Origin: Acanthornis magna
Lineage: Eukaryota; Chordata; Aves; Passeriformes; Acanthizidae
NCBI GenBank assembly: GCA_036785705.1
Contig: JAWUZG010000084.1
Coordinates: forward strand, 9,933,501-9,997,500
Length of the DNA: 64,000 bases
Direction: 5' to 3'
Positions within the stretch are counted from its first letter, which is position 1; each line of letters starts with the position of its first letter. The position numbers were made by a program, and so were the translations under genes. Positions 13,017-25,850 of the stretch are shown one piece after another. The notes under the pieces were generated by a model, which saw only the letters and a list, made by a program, of their open reading frames with translations, had not been told where the DNA came from and searched no databases.

Positions 13017-14496
13017 GGTTTAAGAAATGCTGGCATTTTATGGTTATAAATCAGAAATAGCCAGCTCACTGCCCAGCGAGCACAAATTAGGGCTCCTGCT
13101 GGTGAATGGTCTTTCCAGCCCACCTTTCTGGCATCCCTTGTGTGCTCCTCTCCACTCCTCCACTGTGCAGCACACATCTTTTCCAGTCCTCTTCCACTGC
13201 TCACGACTGCCACCTCACTGTCACAGACAAAAGGCTCCTCTCCCTCTGCAGAGCAAGAAAGGGGACATACCCTGCCCTGTTGCTGTGTTGCTGCCTCGCC
13301 TCTGCAAATCATCCTGGATTATCACCACAGAACAACAGAGAGACTGAGCTGCAGCCAGACATCAGCAGCCCTTCCATTTCCAGCATGGTTCTGTCTTATT
13401 AGGCAGTACACCTAAACTAGCAGCAAGACTAAAAGCAAAATAGGGAGGATGAGTTTGATAAGGGAGGCCTTATCAGCCTTTGCTGCTGTCAAACCTACCA
13501 GAAATGGGGGAAGGGAGGCACTTCTAAAGGCAATGCTTTTCCACACTGCAGTATCCAGGAGCCAGACTCCGCTGAGCACACACACAATAGACACAGTTGC
13601 CGTAGCAACAGCATCACAGGGAAATTTTTCAGTAAAGCTTCTCGCTTTTCACCAAGGTTACTTTCAGATTACCACTTAGCACAGGGATCTGTATGGACCA
13701 GACAACATCTTGCATCTGTCTGGAGCATGCCTGCATGAAAAGATGGGATGGCCACGCCACAGGAGAGAATAAGGTACTCCACAAGTAAGGCAGGGACCTG
13801 GGCTCTCAAGCCACCCAGCACACCATCTGACAGCAACAGCTTGCAAGTTAATAAATTGTCACCTCACAGCAGAATAGAAGTGTGATCTGTTGGAATCAAA
13901 TGTGCTTTCATCTTTTGTTTTGTTTCCTTAAAAATTACTAGCTTTCAATAAAGCTCTACAGCACATTTCTGCAACAAGGGACTGCCCTTGTTTCTAATAC
14001 TGATCGCCACCTCAAACAAAAAATTACCCAAGAAGAAGAAAAAGAAAATAAAGCCAGGGAACATCTAAGCTGCTTGGTTTTACACATACTTTTATCATTC
14101 CACTAATGCTGTTAAAAGGCAGTGAAAGTATATGGTGCAGCATGTGTCTTGAGAAAAAACTGGTCATAAAAAAGACCACTTGAAGAATTTGCAAGCTGAA
14201 ACTACACCAGTGAGTTATTTACCTTGTTTCATTTGGTCCTCCTAGTTTTTCAGATAAACAAAATTACATCAATCTTTTCCCCCTGAAATGCAAGATTTAT
14301 TTTTTTTACACAAACATTTAAGCTGTGATCAATTGTCACTCCCAAAAAATAAAGAATAAGGACTCATGCAAAACATAAACAAACACCACTTGAGAAAACA
14401 CTTCTTCATCAGCTGTTTCTGCTTAAGGGAGTTTTAAACTTTGGCATTTTCGAGTTTTTGGCATTCAATCTCTTGACTGGAAAGCCGCAAAAGGAA

Positions 14497-14506
14497 CCCC
14501 CCCCCC
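14497..14506. repeat. C10 homopolymer
   Basis: Ten consecutive C on the plus strand (G10 in host transcript sense). Likely to vary in length between individuals and between reads. Confidence 0.85.
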
Positions 14507-17167
14507 ATAATCACATGGCACAACAGAACTGCTTTGCAACTTGCTCACAGGATACTAACATCCAAAAAGACTGGAAGTTGGCAAAGAATCAAAACTAATC
14601 AAATTAAATAGGCCTGTTCCTGCATTTATGTCTTGCTATCTATAAAGATAACAGCATGTTCCTGAAATACATCTTTATGACAAACAATAGGTAATTTCAG
14701 CATCAGTTGTGTATATATAGTTCCAAGCAAATGGCTGTCACACCACACCAGAGAGCTTCATTAGAAGAGTGCTTCAGGCTCCTCGAGAAGACAGGCAGTT
14801 CAGAAACTGTCTGCTACAAGAGCTACAGAGACACAATTACACACCCAAGTCTTGACAGTTTGGAGAAAAGAATCACATTAGCTCTGATGAGTTGTAGAAA
14901 ACCTTCAAATTTCTCGGCCCTCTGTTAATAAAGGACATTCCAGCACAAGAGATATTAACTTTACCTCTGGAAGAACAAGCAAGCACAAGACAAAAGAAGC
15001 AGAAGAAGACTGCAACAACTTAAACAGGAACTGGCTGGTCCTCCACCATATAAAGTCATGACTGGGTATGTTAAGGGAGATGCCACCACATTAAAAAAAT
15101 ATTCCTGTTGCAGGAATAATTTGAGTAAAGTCTCCAGCTTGAATTAAAAAAATATGACTATATAATTACAATTGTCCTTGTGCTCTTTCAAACTTCACAC
15201 ATACAGCAGCATGGTAGAACCAGATACCAGAAGCAGTGCTAGAAAAGGACACACAAAAGCACAGGCACCAAATTCTGAATGACTGTGGAAAAGAAAACCT
15301 ACCCCTTACAATGGAAGGGCATCTTCAATTAATAAAACTGGAAGGAGATAAAGCAAAAACTATGTAGGCAGAAGATAACTCTTAGCAGGGCTGGGAGAAA
15401 GGGAAGAAGGCACCCTTTTGCTATGTACATTTAGAAGCATGAGAAAAATATAGGTGAAGTTTGTGGGAGAAGTCAAAAAAAATCTCATCATCCTTTATCA
15501 TTAACACACCTGCAGAAGAAACTCCATTTGAAAGGAGGACTTCCAGTTAGAACAGGAATAGCCTTAACCTTATTTCAAATACAGTAGAATATTAACAGTA
15601 AAAGCAAAATCCTGAAACCAGGGATTTGCATATTAAGTTATCTACTGCATTTAAATCTGGAGATATTAGAAATTCTCTTCTTTTGAAAGAAGAGAACAAG
15701 TAGCTTGATTCCCCTTCTCCTCACTGAACTTCTGACCAAGGTTTAGAACTGTCTGGAAGTCCTTTGCCTCTACCCTAAATAAGATGTTCCTCATCACTCA
15801 AACAGATTCTAAAAGCAAAATACAGGGAAGAGAAATGTTAGCTTGTAACAGAAGTCTGCCACTCCTACTCACATATTTATAGCACCAGGGTTGAGCATAA
15901 GGGTTGTAGAATTTAAAATAACAGTAAGGATATTAAGGACTCTGAAGACAAGTAATCATATGTGGCAGCACACGAGGCACAAGGAAAAATGCAGTCTAAC
16001 AGTGCAACTATCCCACTGGGAAAGTCATCTACAGGTTAATAAAGCATTCAAGGGAAATGATGATCAAGTACTGATGATACAGCTTAAAACAGCAGTTTTG
16101 AAGAGCTCCCATCCAAAACTAGAGGAGAAAGGGTTGCACATTTGTTATGGGAGAAATTCCAAGTCCATGGGGCCTGAAATTAGGAATTACATTAGAATTT
16201 GTAATTGGCCATACAACTTTCCAAAGAGACTTAGTTGCAAGGTCAGAAACACCAAGGACAAAACACCTAAAGCACTGGGAACATCATCTCCATTAGTAAC
16301 TGAAGTTAAATTATTTTAAGATATTCTTGGCCAACACGGTGTTGTGATAAGCATTCTTATGACAAGTTTCTGCTGAGAGGAACGGTTTGCATCTCTGAAC
16401 TCAAACTTTGAAAAGCTTCTTTAGGAAATTATTGGTTCTAATATGAATTTTTCAAGTTTTTGACTGGTGGTCTTTCAGACAACAACTAGCAATTTTTTTA
16501 AAGAAGTAAAAATAAGTACATTTTGTGAAACACCCCATCTTTTACTACAATAATAAAAGCAAGGGAGAAATTTGCTAAATCCAGCTTGCAAGCACAATTG
16601 TAAACTAAAAGCCAATTGCAAACTCAGAAAACCCAGAGAACAGATCAGCCTCTCTCCTTACAGATGACATGGAGCTGAGAGGACTGAACAGGATGAACAC
16701 ACTGTTCACCGCCACGGCAAGCCTGAAGAGGTTAATTTTTTTTAAAAAGCCACAAAAATCCCTACATCTCCTCAAAAGACTCAGAGTTCTAAAGAACCCC
16801 TCTACAGGCCTGTCTGCAGTATTGTCAAAGGATTTAGTCATTCCACAGGGAGAGCCAAAGATTTTATAATTTTTTAAAATGAGATCTGATTAAAATTTAA
16901 CACAGTTAAATAACATATCTAGGAGTTTAAATACCCTACTTCTAAAAGTGATGGCAAGTGGAAATTGCAAGACAAGCAGGATCTTGGAAAATCAGCTGCT
17001 TTATGTGACTAAAACAGCAGAATATGATTTAAACCAGAGCTTCCAAAACTTTGGGCTACTACCTGCTCATTCTTATCCAGACTGTCACACCACACCGCAC
17101 AAATGTGATGAGGTTTGGGTGACTTCCATTATAACAGTCCTATTTTAAAACAAAACTTCTGTTCAAA

Positions 17168-18034
17168 AGAGTTTGACCCACAAGAGGTAGACCCCAGAGT
17201 GCTTTGCAGCCCTTCAGAAGGATCTTGACAGGCTGGAGAGATGGGCACAGCAGAACTGCCTGAAATTCAACAAAGGCTCATACAGAGTTCTGCACTTGGG
17301 GAGGAATAACCCCACAGAATGACCAGGACAGGCTGAGGGCTGACCTGCAGGGAAGAAGGGCTGTGGAGAAGGAGCTCGGGGTCCTGGTGGACAACAAGCT
17401 GTCCATGAGCCAGCAGTGTGTCCTTGTGGCCAAGAAGGCCAATGGTATCCTGGGGCGCATCAGGAATAGCACAGCCAGCAGGTCAAGGGGGGTGATTCTG
17501 TCCCTCTGCTCAGCCCTGGTGAGGCCTCACCTGGAGTGCTGTGTCCAGTTCTGAGCTCATCAGTACAGGAAATTTGGAGTTCCTGGAGTGGGGTCCGGCA
17601 GCTGGAAGGCTATGAAGATGATTAAGGGTCTGGAGCATTTCTCTTACAAGGAAAGGCTGAGGGAGCTGGGCATGTTCAGTCTCCAGAAGAGAAGACTGAA
17701 AGGGTGCCCCATCAATGTCTGTCAGTATCTGAAGGGAGGGTGTCAGGAGAACGGAGCCAGGCTCTGCTTAGTGATGCCAAGCAATAGGACAAGAGGTAAT
17801 GGGCAGAAACTGATGGACAGGAGGTTCCACCTGAACACGAGGAAGAACTTTACTGTGCTGGTGGTGACTGAGTGTTGGAACAGATTGCCCAGGGAGGTTG
17901 TAAAGTCTCCTTCCCTGCAGATATTCAAAAGCCATCTGGACACAGTCCTGACTAATGTGCTTGAGCAGGGAGGTTGGACTAGATGACCTCCAATGGACCT
18001 TTCCAACCTTAACCATGCTGTGATGCTGTGATAA
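17168..18034 (+). mobile_element. CR1 LINE 3' part: RT C-terminus, stop and 3' UTR
   Basis: The plus strand reads the end of CR1 ORF2: LQKDLDRLERWAQQNCLKFN, YRVLHLGRNNP, LGVLVDNKLSMSQQC, KANGILGRIRNS, LVRPHLECCVQF, KGLEHFSYKERLRELGMFSL, RTRGNGQKL and WNRLPREVVKSPSLQIFK. The 3' part of the ORF is open over 132 codons (17588-17986), ending in a stop. It is followed by the short CR1 3' UTR with GGTTGGACTAGATGACCTCC at 17971 onward and a terminal TGATGCTG-type repeat at about 18013-18034. Earlier stops and frameshifts (for example near 17320) show it is inactive. The insertion is 5'-truncated, as usual for CR1. It is antisense to the host gene, unlike the other CR1 copies here. Confidence 0.95.
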
Positions 18035-19667
18035 AGCTAGTATTCATATTCAGGAAAATTCTGCCCCAGAGAAAATCAGCTTCACAGGTAACACAACTGC
18101 AGACCTAAAACAAGGCAGCACAAGCAGTCAAAGTCCAGAAAGTGAGCAAAGGCCACACACAGTTTCACCTTTTTTCATTATGACTTAACTCCGTATCTAT
18201 GATTAAAAGCAAAATAAAAGAACAACTAAGAAGAGCCTGGATAGCTTAGCAAGACCTTTACTTGGTATTTAAACATAAATAGCACATAAGGCACTATGTG
18301 ATCTTGTCCACGGTCTGTGGTACATGCTGTAAATTGTCATTTTAGGAACTGAAGTCATTTCCCTCTGGAATAAAAGCCAGGGAATGCTGTCACTGCTACT
18401 GTTGGCACGTTTGCTTCCCCCTATATGTTTATGCTCCCTGTGTCAAGGCTTGTGAGCTGGAACAGCTTACAGCACTATACAAATGCAGCATGGAGAGGTT
18501 AGAAAAATCTGCTTAATGCAATATGGGGAGGCAGGGCAGAACATGAACCATGAGATGGTCAATGAATTCTCAGAGCAGCTGATTCTGAAAAGCAGCAGTG
18601 ACACAGAGCATTGTCCATTTCAGTAACCTGCACTGGGAAATTCACAGGATTTATCTGCAATAACCATAAGTAGGGAAGAAAGTTCTTTTTTGTTTTGATT
18701 ACTCTGCTGAATTATCACAGTAAAGCTGCTCTCAGGTTTAAACATAAAACTAATGCTGCTAGCATCCATGAATTTTAATATATTCAGTTCCCTTAACTGT
18801 CTATGCTACTACAGCAACTGAAGGTGTCTCAGCAGTCTGAGGCATTTATTCTCCTGTCTTTGAAATGCTATTAATGCTATCATTCATTTATTCCAGACAC
18901 AGTCTGGAAATTATGACACTGAGGATGTCTCTTCTTTTGAGTATCCAAGTTGCTTACAAACCAAAGCCTAAGGCATTTTCTCTGTATCATTCTACATGCA
19001 TCACAAAACGAAACAGAAGACTCTTCAGTGGTCTGAGCACTCCACACAACTGGTTTCCCTACAGTCAGGATGAGGAAGAGTTATTAGCAGAATGGTCATC
19101 TGCTCTGTCCATGCTGTACCAGTGTGGATGTTCTGTTCTGCATAACAATTCAAGCCAAGATTAATGAAAGCAGGTTGAAGACACATGATCATGCCCTCCA
19201 CACTGCCCTGCTTTGTTTTAGCACATAATAGCTGAACCCATCTCCCGCTCTCATCATGTCTCCAAGATCCAAAGCTTAAGACAAACAGGGTAGCAAGTAT
19301 CAAGCTACCTTATTTCTCCTTCAATTTTTATTTTAACCTAATCAATGGTAATCCTTGTGCTTAAGGCAACAAGTGTTTGGATTTACACCATATATCAAGG
19401 CAGTGGAAGCTTCAACGGAAGCTGATAACATAAGAATCTTGCAGGCTTTGACACCTAATGTCTGAAGGTCTCTGAACACAATCCTCTTCCTATTTCTGGA
19501 TTAATAATAGATTCACATTCCAAAAGATTCCTGAAAAAAAATTTCCTTTTAATATGGACCTTTCCCAATTGAAAAACAGACCTTCCTGTCTTTCCTTCCT
19601 ACTCTTAGGTCTCAAATCTCAAGTAAATCTTGTGAGTGAAATATACTCCTCAAATAAATGAATTATA

Positions 19668-20324
19668 ATGACAACAATGTCTATGGCTATGTCTAAGGCT
19701 AAAAATTATTGTGTTTTTTTTAGTCTATTATCATCCCCTGCTTTAGATATCCTCTTTAAGGTTAGGACACAGACGAGCACACAGTATACCAAAAGACTTA
19801 CAAAAAGGGCCTATTTTGAGCCACAACAATTAAGCTCCACAGTGAAAAGGCAGTCAGCAGAGGAAACAGAAGAACTTCAAAACTATCTTTTTTGGTTCCA
19901 TTTCCTCTTACACTTGAGCAAAAATTCTTATAACAGCTCTTCTGGGAATTTTTTCTCCCTTTCTTTTGTAGTTTCCACTTCTCGGGTAATTTGGGCATGT
20001 CCAACTGGTTGCTTAGAGATGCTTCAGTTCTCATTGCTCTTTTTCCATTTGTACTGTAATTTCATTCTGAATGTCACCTCTAGCAAGACTAGTTTTGCAA
20101 GTGAAGCAAGAAACGTTCAGAAAAGCCTTTTTAAACAACCCCACTGCGGTCTACAGAGCCGCATCCTACATACCTTTTTCTCTCCTACATCCAAAAAGTG
20201 TAGGAAAGAGCCCTTAGCAACATTTAGCACTGTCTCACATGAAACAGCAAACAAGTCTTTAGCAGTCTGTCTTACAGGACAGGACAGAATAGTTTTGACC
20301 TCTGGCAGTGAAAGAACGTTTTAA
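19668..20324 (+). other. Unexplained 218-codon ORF
   Basis: This is the longest ORF in the window, starting MTTMSMAMSKAKNYC and ending TSGSERTF. I recognise no family, signal peptide or clear transmembrane helix. The composition (many Ser, Phe, Leu, Thr) is what AT-rich noncoding DNA often gives when translated. It is antisense to SERGEF and stops just before the CpG-enriched patch. It may be chance, or an exon of an unknown transcript. Confidence 0.15.
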
Positions 20325-20389
20325 TAGAACGAAAGAAAAAAATAAAGTGGGCACTGCTAAAACCACCCAGCAAATCAAGTGTGTATAGC

Positions 20390-20800
20390 AGGGGAGAGAA
20401 GGGAGGATAAAAGCGGCAGCATCTCCAGCTGCCAGACATGCCCACTATCCTATCCTAACCACTTGCTGAGCCCCTCTCCTCCGTGATGTTTTGTAAGACA
20501 GTGCCATGCTGTGGACACTCTGCTCCGCTGCCGCTGCACTCTGCAGTCTCTGCAGGTACAGTAGGCCTGTTTCCTGACCCACTTTCCTCACCAATCTCTA
20601 TTTAGCTCTACGCTAGTGATGCTCCTGGCATGACAATCAGATACTGCAGCCTGCAGTGCAGTTCGTTACAACACATTCGCGAGCTCCGAGTAAATCCAGT
20701 GGAAAAGTACTGTATCAGCGGAGCCTAATTACACTGAAGTAATTTTCATAAACTTACGTCAAATGTAACAACAACACGAAAGTGTTCGAGAGACTTAAAA
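20390..20800. promoter_or_regulatory. CpG-enriched patch with TATA-like, TAATTA and CRE-like sites
   Basis: About a dozen CpGs occur in roughly 410 bp, including TTCGCGAGCTCCGAG near 20677-20691, against a CpG-poor surrounding. A TATA-like GATAAAAG sits at 20406-20413, followed about 30 bases later by GC-rich sequence. A homeodomain-type TAATTA lies at 20726-20731 and a CRE/ATF-type TTACGTCA at 20754-20761. Retained CpGs with clustered sites suggest a cis-regulatory element or a small promoter. No experiment or alignment supports this yet. Confidence 0.35.
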
Positions 20801-23800
20801 GATTACTTTTTATTTTAAATCTACTATATCTGCCAGACAAGATAAATCCAAAAAGATATTTTCTACTCAAGGACTGCAAATGGCAAAAGCTATTAAAGCT
20901 AGTACCTCTTCTCTGGATTACCTAATCAGTCTTATAACTTGTGCCTCGTAAAACGTGCCATAATTCCTTCCACCATCATCTATTCTTAACTGGAGAAGAA
21001 CTCTACACCTTAATGTCCAGTGAAACTGTAAACTTAATCTCACTACAACTATTAAAGTTATCTTCTTACGTGCAAGAACCAAATTTCTCCTTCGGACACA
21101 GCCACGTAGAATTAACTTCAAATCCTATTTGCACTTGCAGTTAACTTCAGATTTCACTTGCACATACATGTATAAGGGATAGATTTGTTTTGGACCATTC
21201 GTGATTATAACAGACAGCTGTTCTGGCTCCAAAGTTAAGGTGCAGTAGGTGAATACCTCTGAGATCAAGAAACTGGAGTTTGGTCATATTTCATTTACCT
21301 GCAAAAAAACCCAGACATCTCCCTTCTCATATGGGGAAATATTGAAAAAAAATGACCATAACCTGGGCCTCAGCTAAGAAATCCAATTGCCAAGCCCTTG
21401 AGTTCTATGGTAGTAATCCACTATATTACAAATCTATACTTCCTTCCTGGGCATTGAAGTTTACTGTAGAATTCTGTAGTTAATACAGTGCAGGAACACC
21501 ATACATTGCTAATATTTTGCATATAGAAGGCACTGAGACATGAAACATTTAAAGGTTTTACCAACTCTCTCTTTGGCAAGACGTTTTTTCCATTCGGTGG
21601 AATATTTCTGTACTTAAAAAACTCAGGTCCTTATTAAAAGAAGTTTTGAGAGTTATTCAGAAACACCATACCAAAATACTTTAAGTGACTTAAGATCAGA
21701 AACAGCAATTCTGAAACACTTAAACCAGCACAAACTTATTGACTGATGATAAATAAAAGCAGCAATAGAAAGTACTGCAACATACCCTGTGGGGCAATGA
21801 GTGTATTACAGGTGTGGATCATTTATAGAAGGTATTATGTACAGGAGGGAGCATGAGGAACAATTATTCACAAAGCAGTCCCACTGTGCACTGTGTACAA
21901 GCAAAAGTTCAATCTTTTGCAGGAGTTTATTCATGTGCAATATGACCAGTTTTGCGGGTGAGCAAGAACTATCACAAAAAAATTCTTGTCGTTTGGCAGA
22001 TGCCACAAACTGATGGCACGATGGGTTTTCATTTTTTGCATTTCACTACCATAATCACACTAATTTACTAAATAAACTGAAGATTCCCCAAAATGGACCC
22101 CAAAGTGCTTATGTAAAATCTCTGCAACAAGAAGTCTGATTATCCATTAAATGGGATGATACCAGCCAACAGCAAGAGAAAACAAAATTAAACATCCATC
22201 AGAATGTGCAATTCATCCAAATTTCATACCACAGGCACCTATAAATATATGAGTCATTATTATAATGTACAAGGTAATTATATTTCATCACTCATTACCT
22301 TGACCCAAGGAGGACCTCTCATCTTCAGATGGAAGATGCAGTCCAGACTTGCATTTTTATGACTAAGGAACCCTGCGAGAAGCACAGCTTACATAAAGCA
22401 GCACCCTTAGACTAGCAGCTGGGCAGACACAGAAGAAACTCAACATCAAAAAACTACTGTAGACTTCATCTTTTACCCACGAGTGCCCTTACACCAAGTA
22501 TTTCACGTTTAAGCCAAGACAAGCAGACAGAATCACACAGGGCTGTGCAGGAAGGACACAGCTGAGACAGTTGTTAGTGACAGATCTACCGTAACTCAAA
22601 GACACCTGACAAACAGAGAAGGTATTTAGAGATACAGAGCTTCTTTGTTCCTACCTACGGATGGGATCAACAACACCAATAAGAGATTATTTTGCTGCCT
22701 TGTAATTTATTGAAGATAAGATCACCCTCAGGGCAGTCCCAGGGCAAAGAGCCTGGCAAAGCAGAGATCCTCTTGACAGTTTTTCCTCAGGACTAAATTT
22801 TACAGCTCATTTGATTTTAGCTTACTGAGCCATGCACCACAAAACTAAACCTAGACCATCGGAAGCCGCTTCTCTAATGTCACATCTACTCAATTCAAGT
22901 AGAGAAAACCTAGTGAGGCCTTGACATTTAGGAAGAGCACATGAATTACTATACTGGACCAGCCCACTCCAGTGACAAGCACATAACAGAAACCCTCACT
23001 AGACAGTTACACAATAACATACAAAGTCTATTTTTAGAGTCCATAAAAGTTTATATCCTTTCAAGAGACTATAGAGATCTTTGTTTGCATTTCTAATGTG
23101 AACTTGGAAATGCTCAATATTGGCACCCAAACATCCACTGAGCCCTGCTATGATATATGTCCTTCTCCAAAGCATTTGTTATTGTTTCTAATCAAACAAA
23201 AGCTGTCTAGGAATCCAAGGCTCTAATCTGAATTGTTACTGCTTGAACATCTGTTAAAAAATTCTGGCTGCAAAAGTAGAATGGATTCTGGTTTACATGG
23301 AAAACTATATAAGTAATAAATACCTGGCAAATCAAGAAAGCACTTCAGGGGATATAATCATTAAATTGCTTCTTAGTCCAGAAGTATGGAGTAAGAGAAA
23401 AACCACAAAATAAACATTGGTTTTGATGGTTACTTTCAGTGTTACTCTGCTTAGTAGGCTGACTACTGGTTGATTTGCAAATCCACACATGCCCATGGGA
23501 GTGGGATCTCAGATCATTTAGCATCATGGCAGATTTCCAGTTCTTGGCAGGAGGGTTGTTTTTCTCCATGAATCAGCAACTGTCCATCACACTGGAATCT
23601 GTGAAGTGAAAAACCCACCTCAGCACCATAAACTATATGCATGTATGTGTGTATACATCACAGAGGACTTTTTGCTCTCTCTCTCTCCAGCCCACATGTG
23701 AGGACTGCCATTTGCACAAGCACATACATGCCTCTGAAAGCCAACCACACAAGGAAGTGATTTATCTCACCTCCTGCAGTCCTATAATGCTTTGATAACA

Positions 23801-25199
23801 CATCATCTGCATGGTAAGACTTTAAATGTCATAGTAAAGAAAACAAACAACAACCCATCCCATTTACTGCTTTCTCCTATCAATGGGCAACTCCAAAGCC
23901 AACCCCACTGTGGTCAGCTGCAGAACACCTTGTGCCCACGGCTGGAGAGTAAAGAACGTTTTCATTGTCAGATAATGCTTACCAGCAAATGCATTCTAAA
24001 CACCCATCAGCAAGGCAAACAAGATCAAATAAGTTACATTTGAAACATCTTCCTGAAACATGCTCCAGAATTTTAACAGCTCTCTATAATACAGATGATG
24101 CCTCCAAAAAATGATAGCAAATGAGATGAATGCTGCCCTGGTAAAGTGAACTTATTCTCAGAAATACTCTGACAAGCAAATCATGCATTTTGGAGATGTA
24201 TTACAGAAAAGCATGTACTATTATTTCCCCATTTTATTCTTCCTGTGTCTGTCTCTTCCTGATACACAAGAGATTGCAGTATTCTTACTTTATGGCATCA
24301 CTGTGCTAATACTAAACAACAACAGATTTGCTGGCTGCTCAAAAATGCCATTTTTTAAAGGAGGGAGGGAAAAAACTACTATAATCAGAAATTCACTCTT
24401 AAAATTCAGGAATCAGCCACTCCCACCCCCCCATGATTCACAGTGTAAAGTCCTAGAAAAACTATAACCTGATCTACTGGATGAAGCAGTTCAGCAGAAT
24501 GTCTGGGTCTTCACTGTTTCCTCTGTTTGAATCATATGTCCCGGGCACTGCAAAATTTACCTAAATTTATCTTTTTTCCCAGAATCTAATCATAAAACCT
24601 ACACTTCAGGGATATAGAGTCACAATTTGAAGCTAAGCAGAAATTCACTCAGTAAACTGGTTTTGTTTCTTGCAGCATTAATTTGCACATGAACTGAAGA
24701 TCATCGAATACAGAACAGCCAAGTTATCAAACTGCAGCAATGCTGTCAAAAGGAAAGCAGTTTTTTTTTTTAATGCAAACATATATTTTATTATTAGCTG
24801 CATAAGGGTGATCTATGTTTACACAGCTCAGAGCTGGATTTAAAACCAATTTTAACAGCCAACTGTTTCAACTTGCATGTAAACAAACATACTGCATTTC
24901 TTCATTAGCTGGAATTTGCTGCAGTCTGTCAGCCATCTGTACTGTCTTGCATTCTGTTCTCTATTCAGAGCACCACTATCAAATGTTGGTGATATAGTAT
25001 TGCTCTCTTTGGAGACATCATGACTACACTATAAATAGTTTAGAGACATAAACCACTATTTCTAACAGTTGTCTTAATATCTGCTTTCTCAGAATGCATT
25101 AGGTTGTTCTATTTCTCATCCAGTTTTGGTTCTCTGTACCTTTTTTTGTGGAGACGAGGAAAAAAGATTTTATTTTGGCTCTCTCATAGGTACAGAGCA

Positions 25200-25850
25200 A
25201 AAACTGCAGCCCGAGCAAGACTTTATTCAACTTCTGCACCCCCCAAATCTTGGCTGCAGAGACCAAACCCCAGAATATAACCCTGCAAATATCTGCAGTG
25301 CAGTACAGGGTGACTGCACAGTGCACAAGAGCCCGGCTGTTGCTGAACCAACTAGTTTGGGTGCTAGAGCCAGCCCCGGAGCACCTGCACAGAGAAGTGC
25401 CAGCTGACCCACGCACTCACTGAAGCCATATGCAAACAAACCCAGCCCGGAATCCTTCTGTGCTGGAGCTCAGGAGCTCCCAGAGCCTTGCAGAGCCTTA
25501 GCTCACTCCATCCAGCTCAAACATCAGCACGCCCCTGGCTCTAGCACTAGGGAGCACAGGGCTGGTGTGCCCCACCTTTCCCGGGGGTCACGGTGCGTGC
25601 AGACATACCCTTGTGCCTCAGCCTCACAGCCCCCTGAGCTGTGCATGCCAGAGGCTTTCCCGATGGCAGCTCTGCACCCCAGACCCTGGGGCTGTCAGGA
25701 GGCTCCCGGAGGCCAGTGTTGGCACCACGAGTCCCCTCCAGCCTGCAGTCAGATCCTGGGCTGTTTGGCTGCTCTAAACTGCTCCAGCTCTCTCTCAAGC
25801 AATTCCAAGGGGACTGCAGCACAGCTGAGGACATCACCCAGACAGTTTAG
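25200..25850. promoter_or_regulatory. GC-rich block of unknown origin
   Basis: By eye this is markedly GC-richer than the flanking intron, with about a dozen CpGs (for example CCCGGGGGTCACGGTGCGTG at 25579-25598). ORFs of 70 to 105 codons overlap on both strands, as expected for GC-rich DNA with few stops, and show no domain. It may be a regulatory element or an unrecognised LTR. I could not tell which. Confidence 0.3.

Larger units (their letters stand above)
7816..17167. other. Intronic stretch between two CR1 copies
   Basis: AT-rich intron without a supported gene. It contains the probable ancient CR1-like fragment (8440-8660), the LTR candidate (10182-10490), a GGA(G)7(A)6 run at 12231-12246, a trinucleotide repeat at 12982-13016, C10 at 14497-14506, and a GC-richer part at about 13050-13420 with overlapping ORFs on both strands. 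A 142-codon ORF at 15891-16319 (+) shows no domain I recognise. Confidence 0.55.

Noticed and set aside
13010..13415. Cluster of 91-106 codon ORFs on both strands
   Set aside because: They overlap in several frames in a slightly GC-richer patch, which is what low stop density gives without coding.
15891..16319. 142-codon plus ORF
   Set aside because: No recognisable domain and no splice or promoter evidence.
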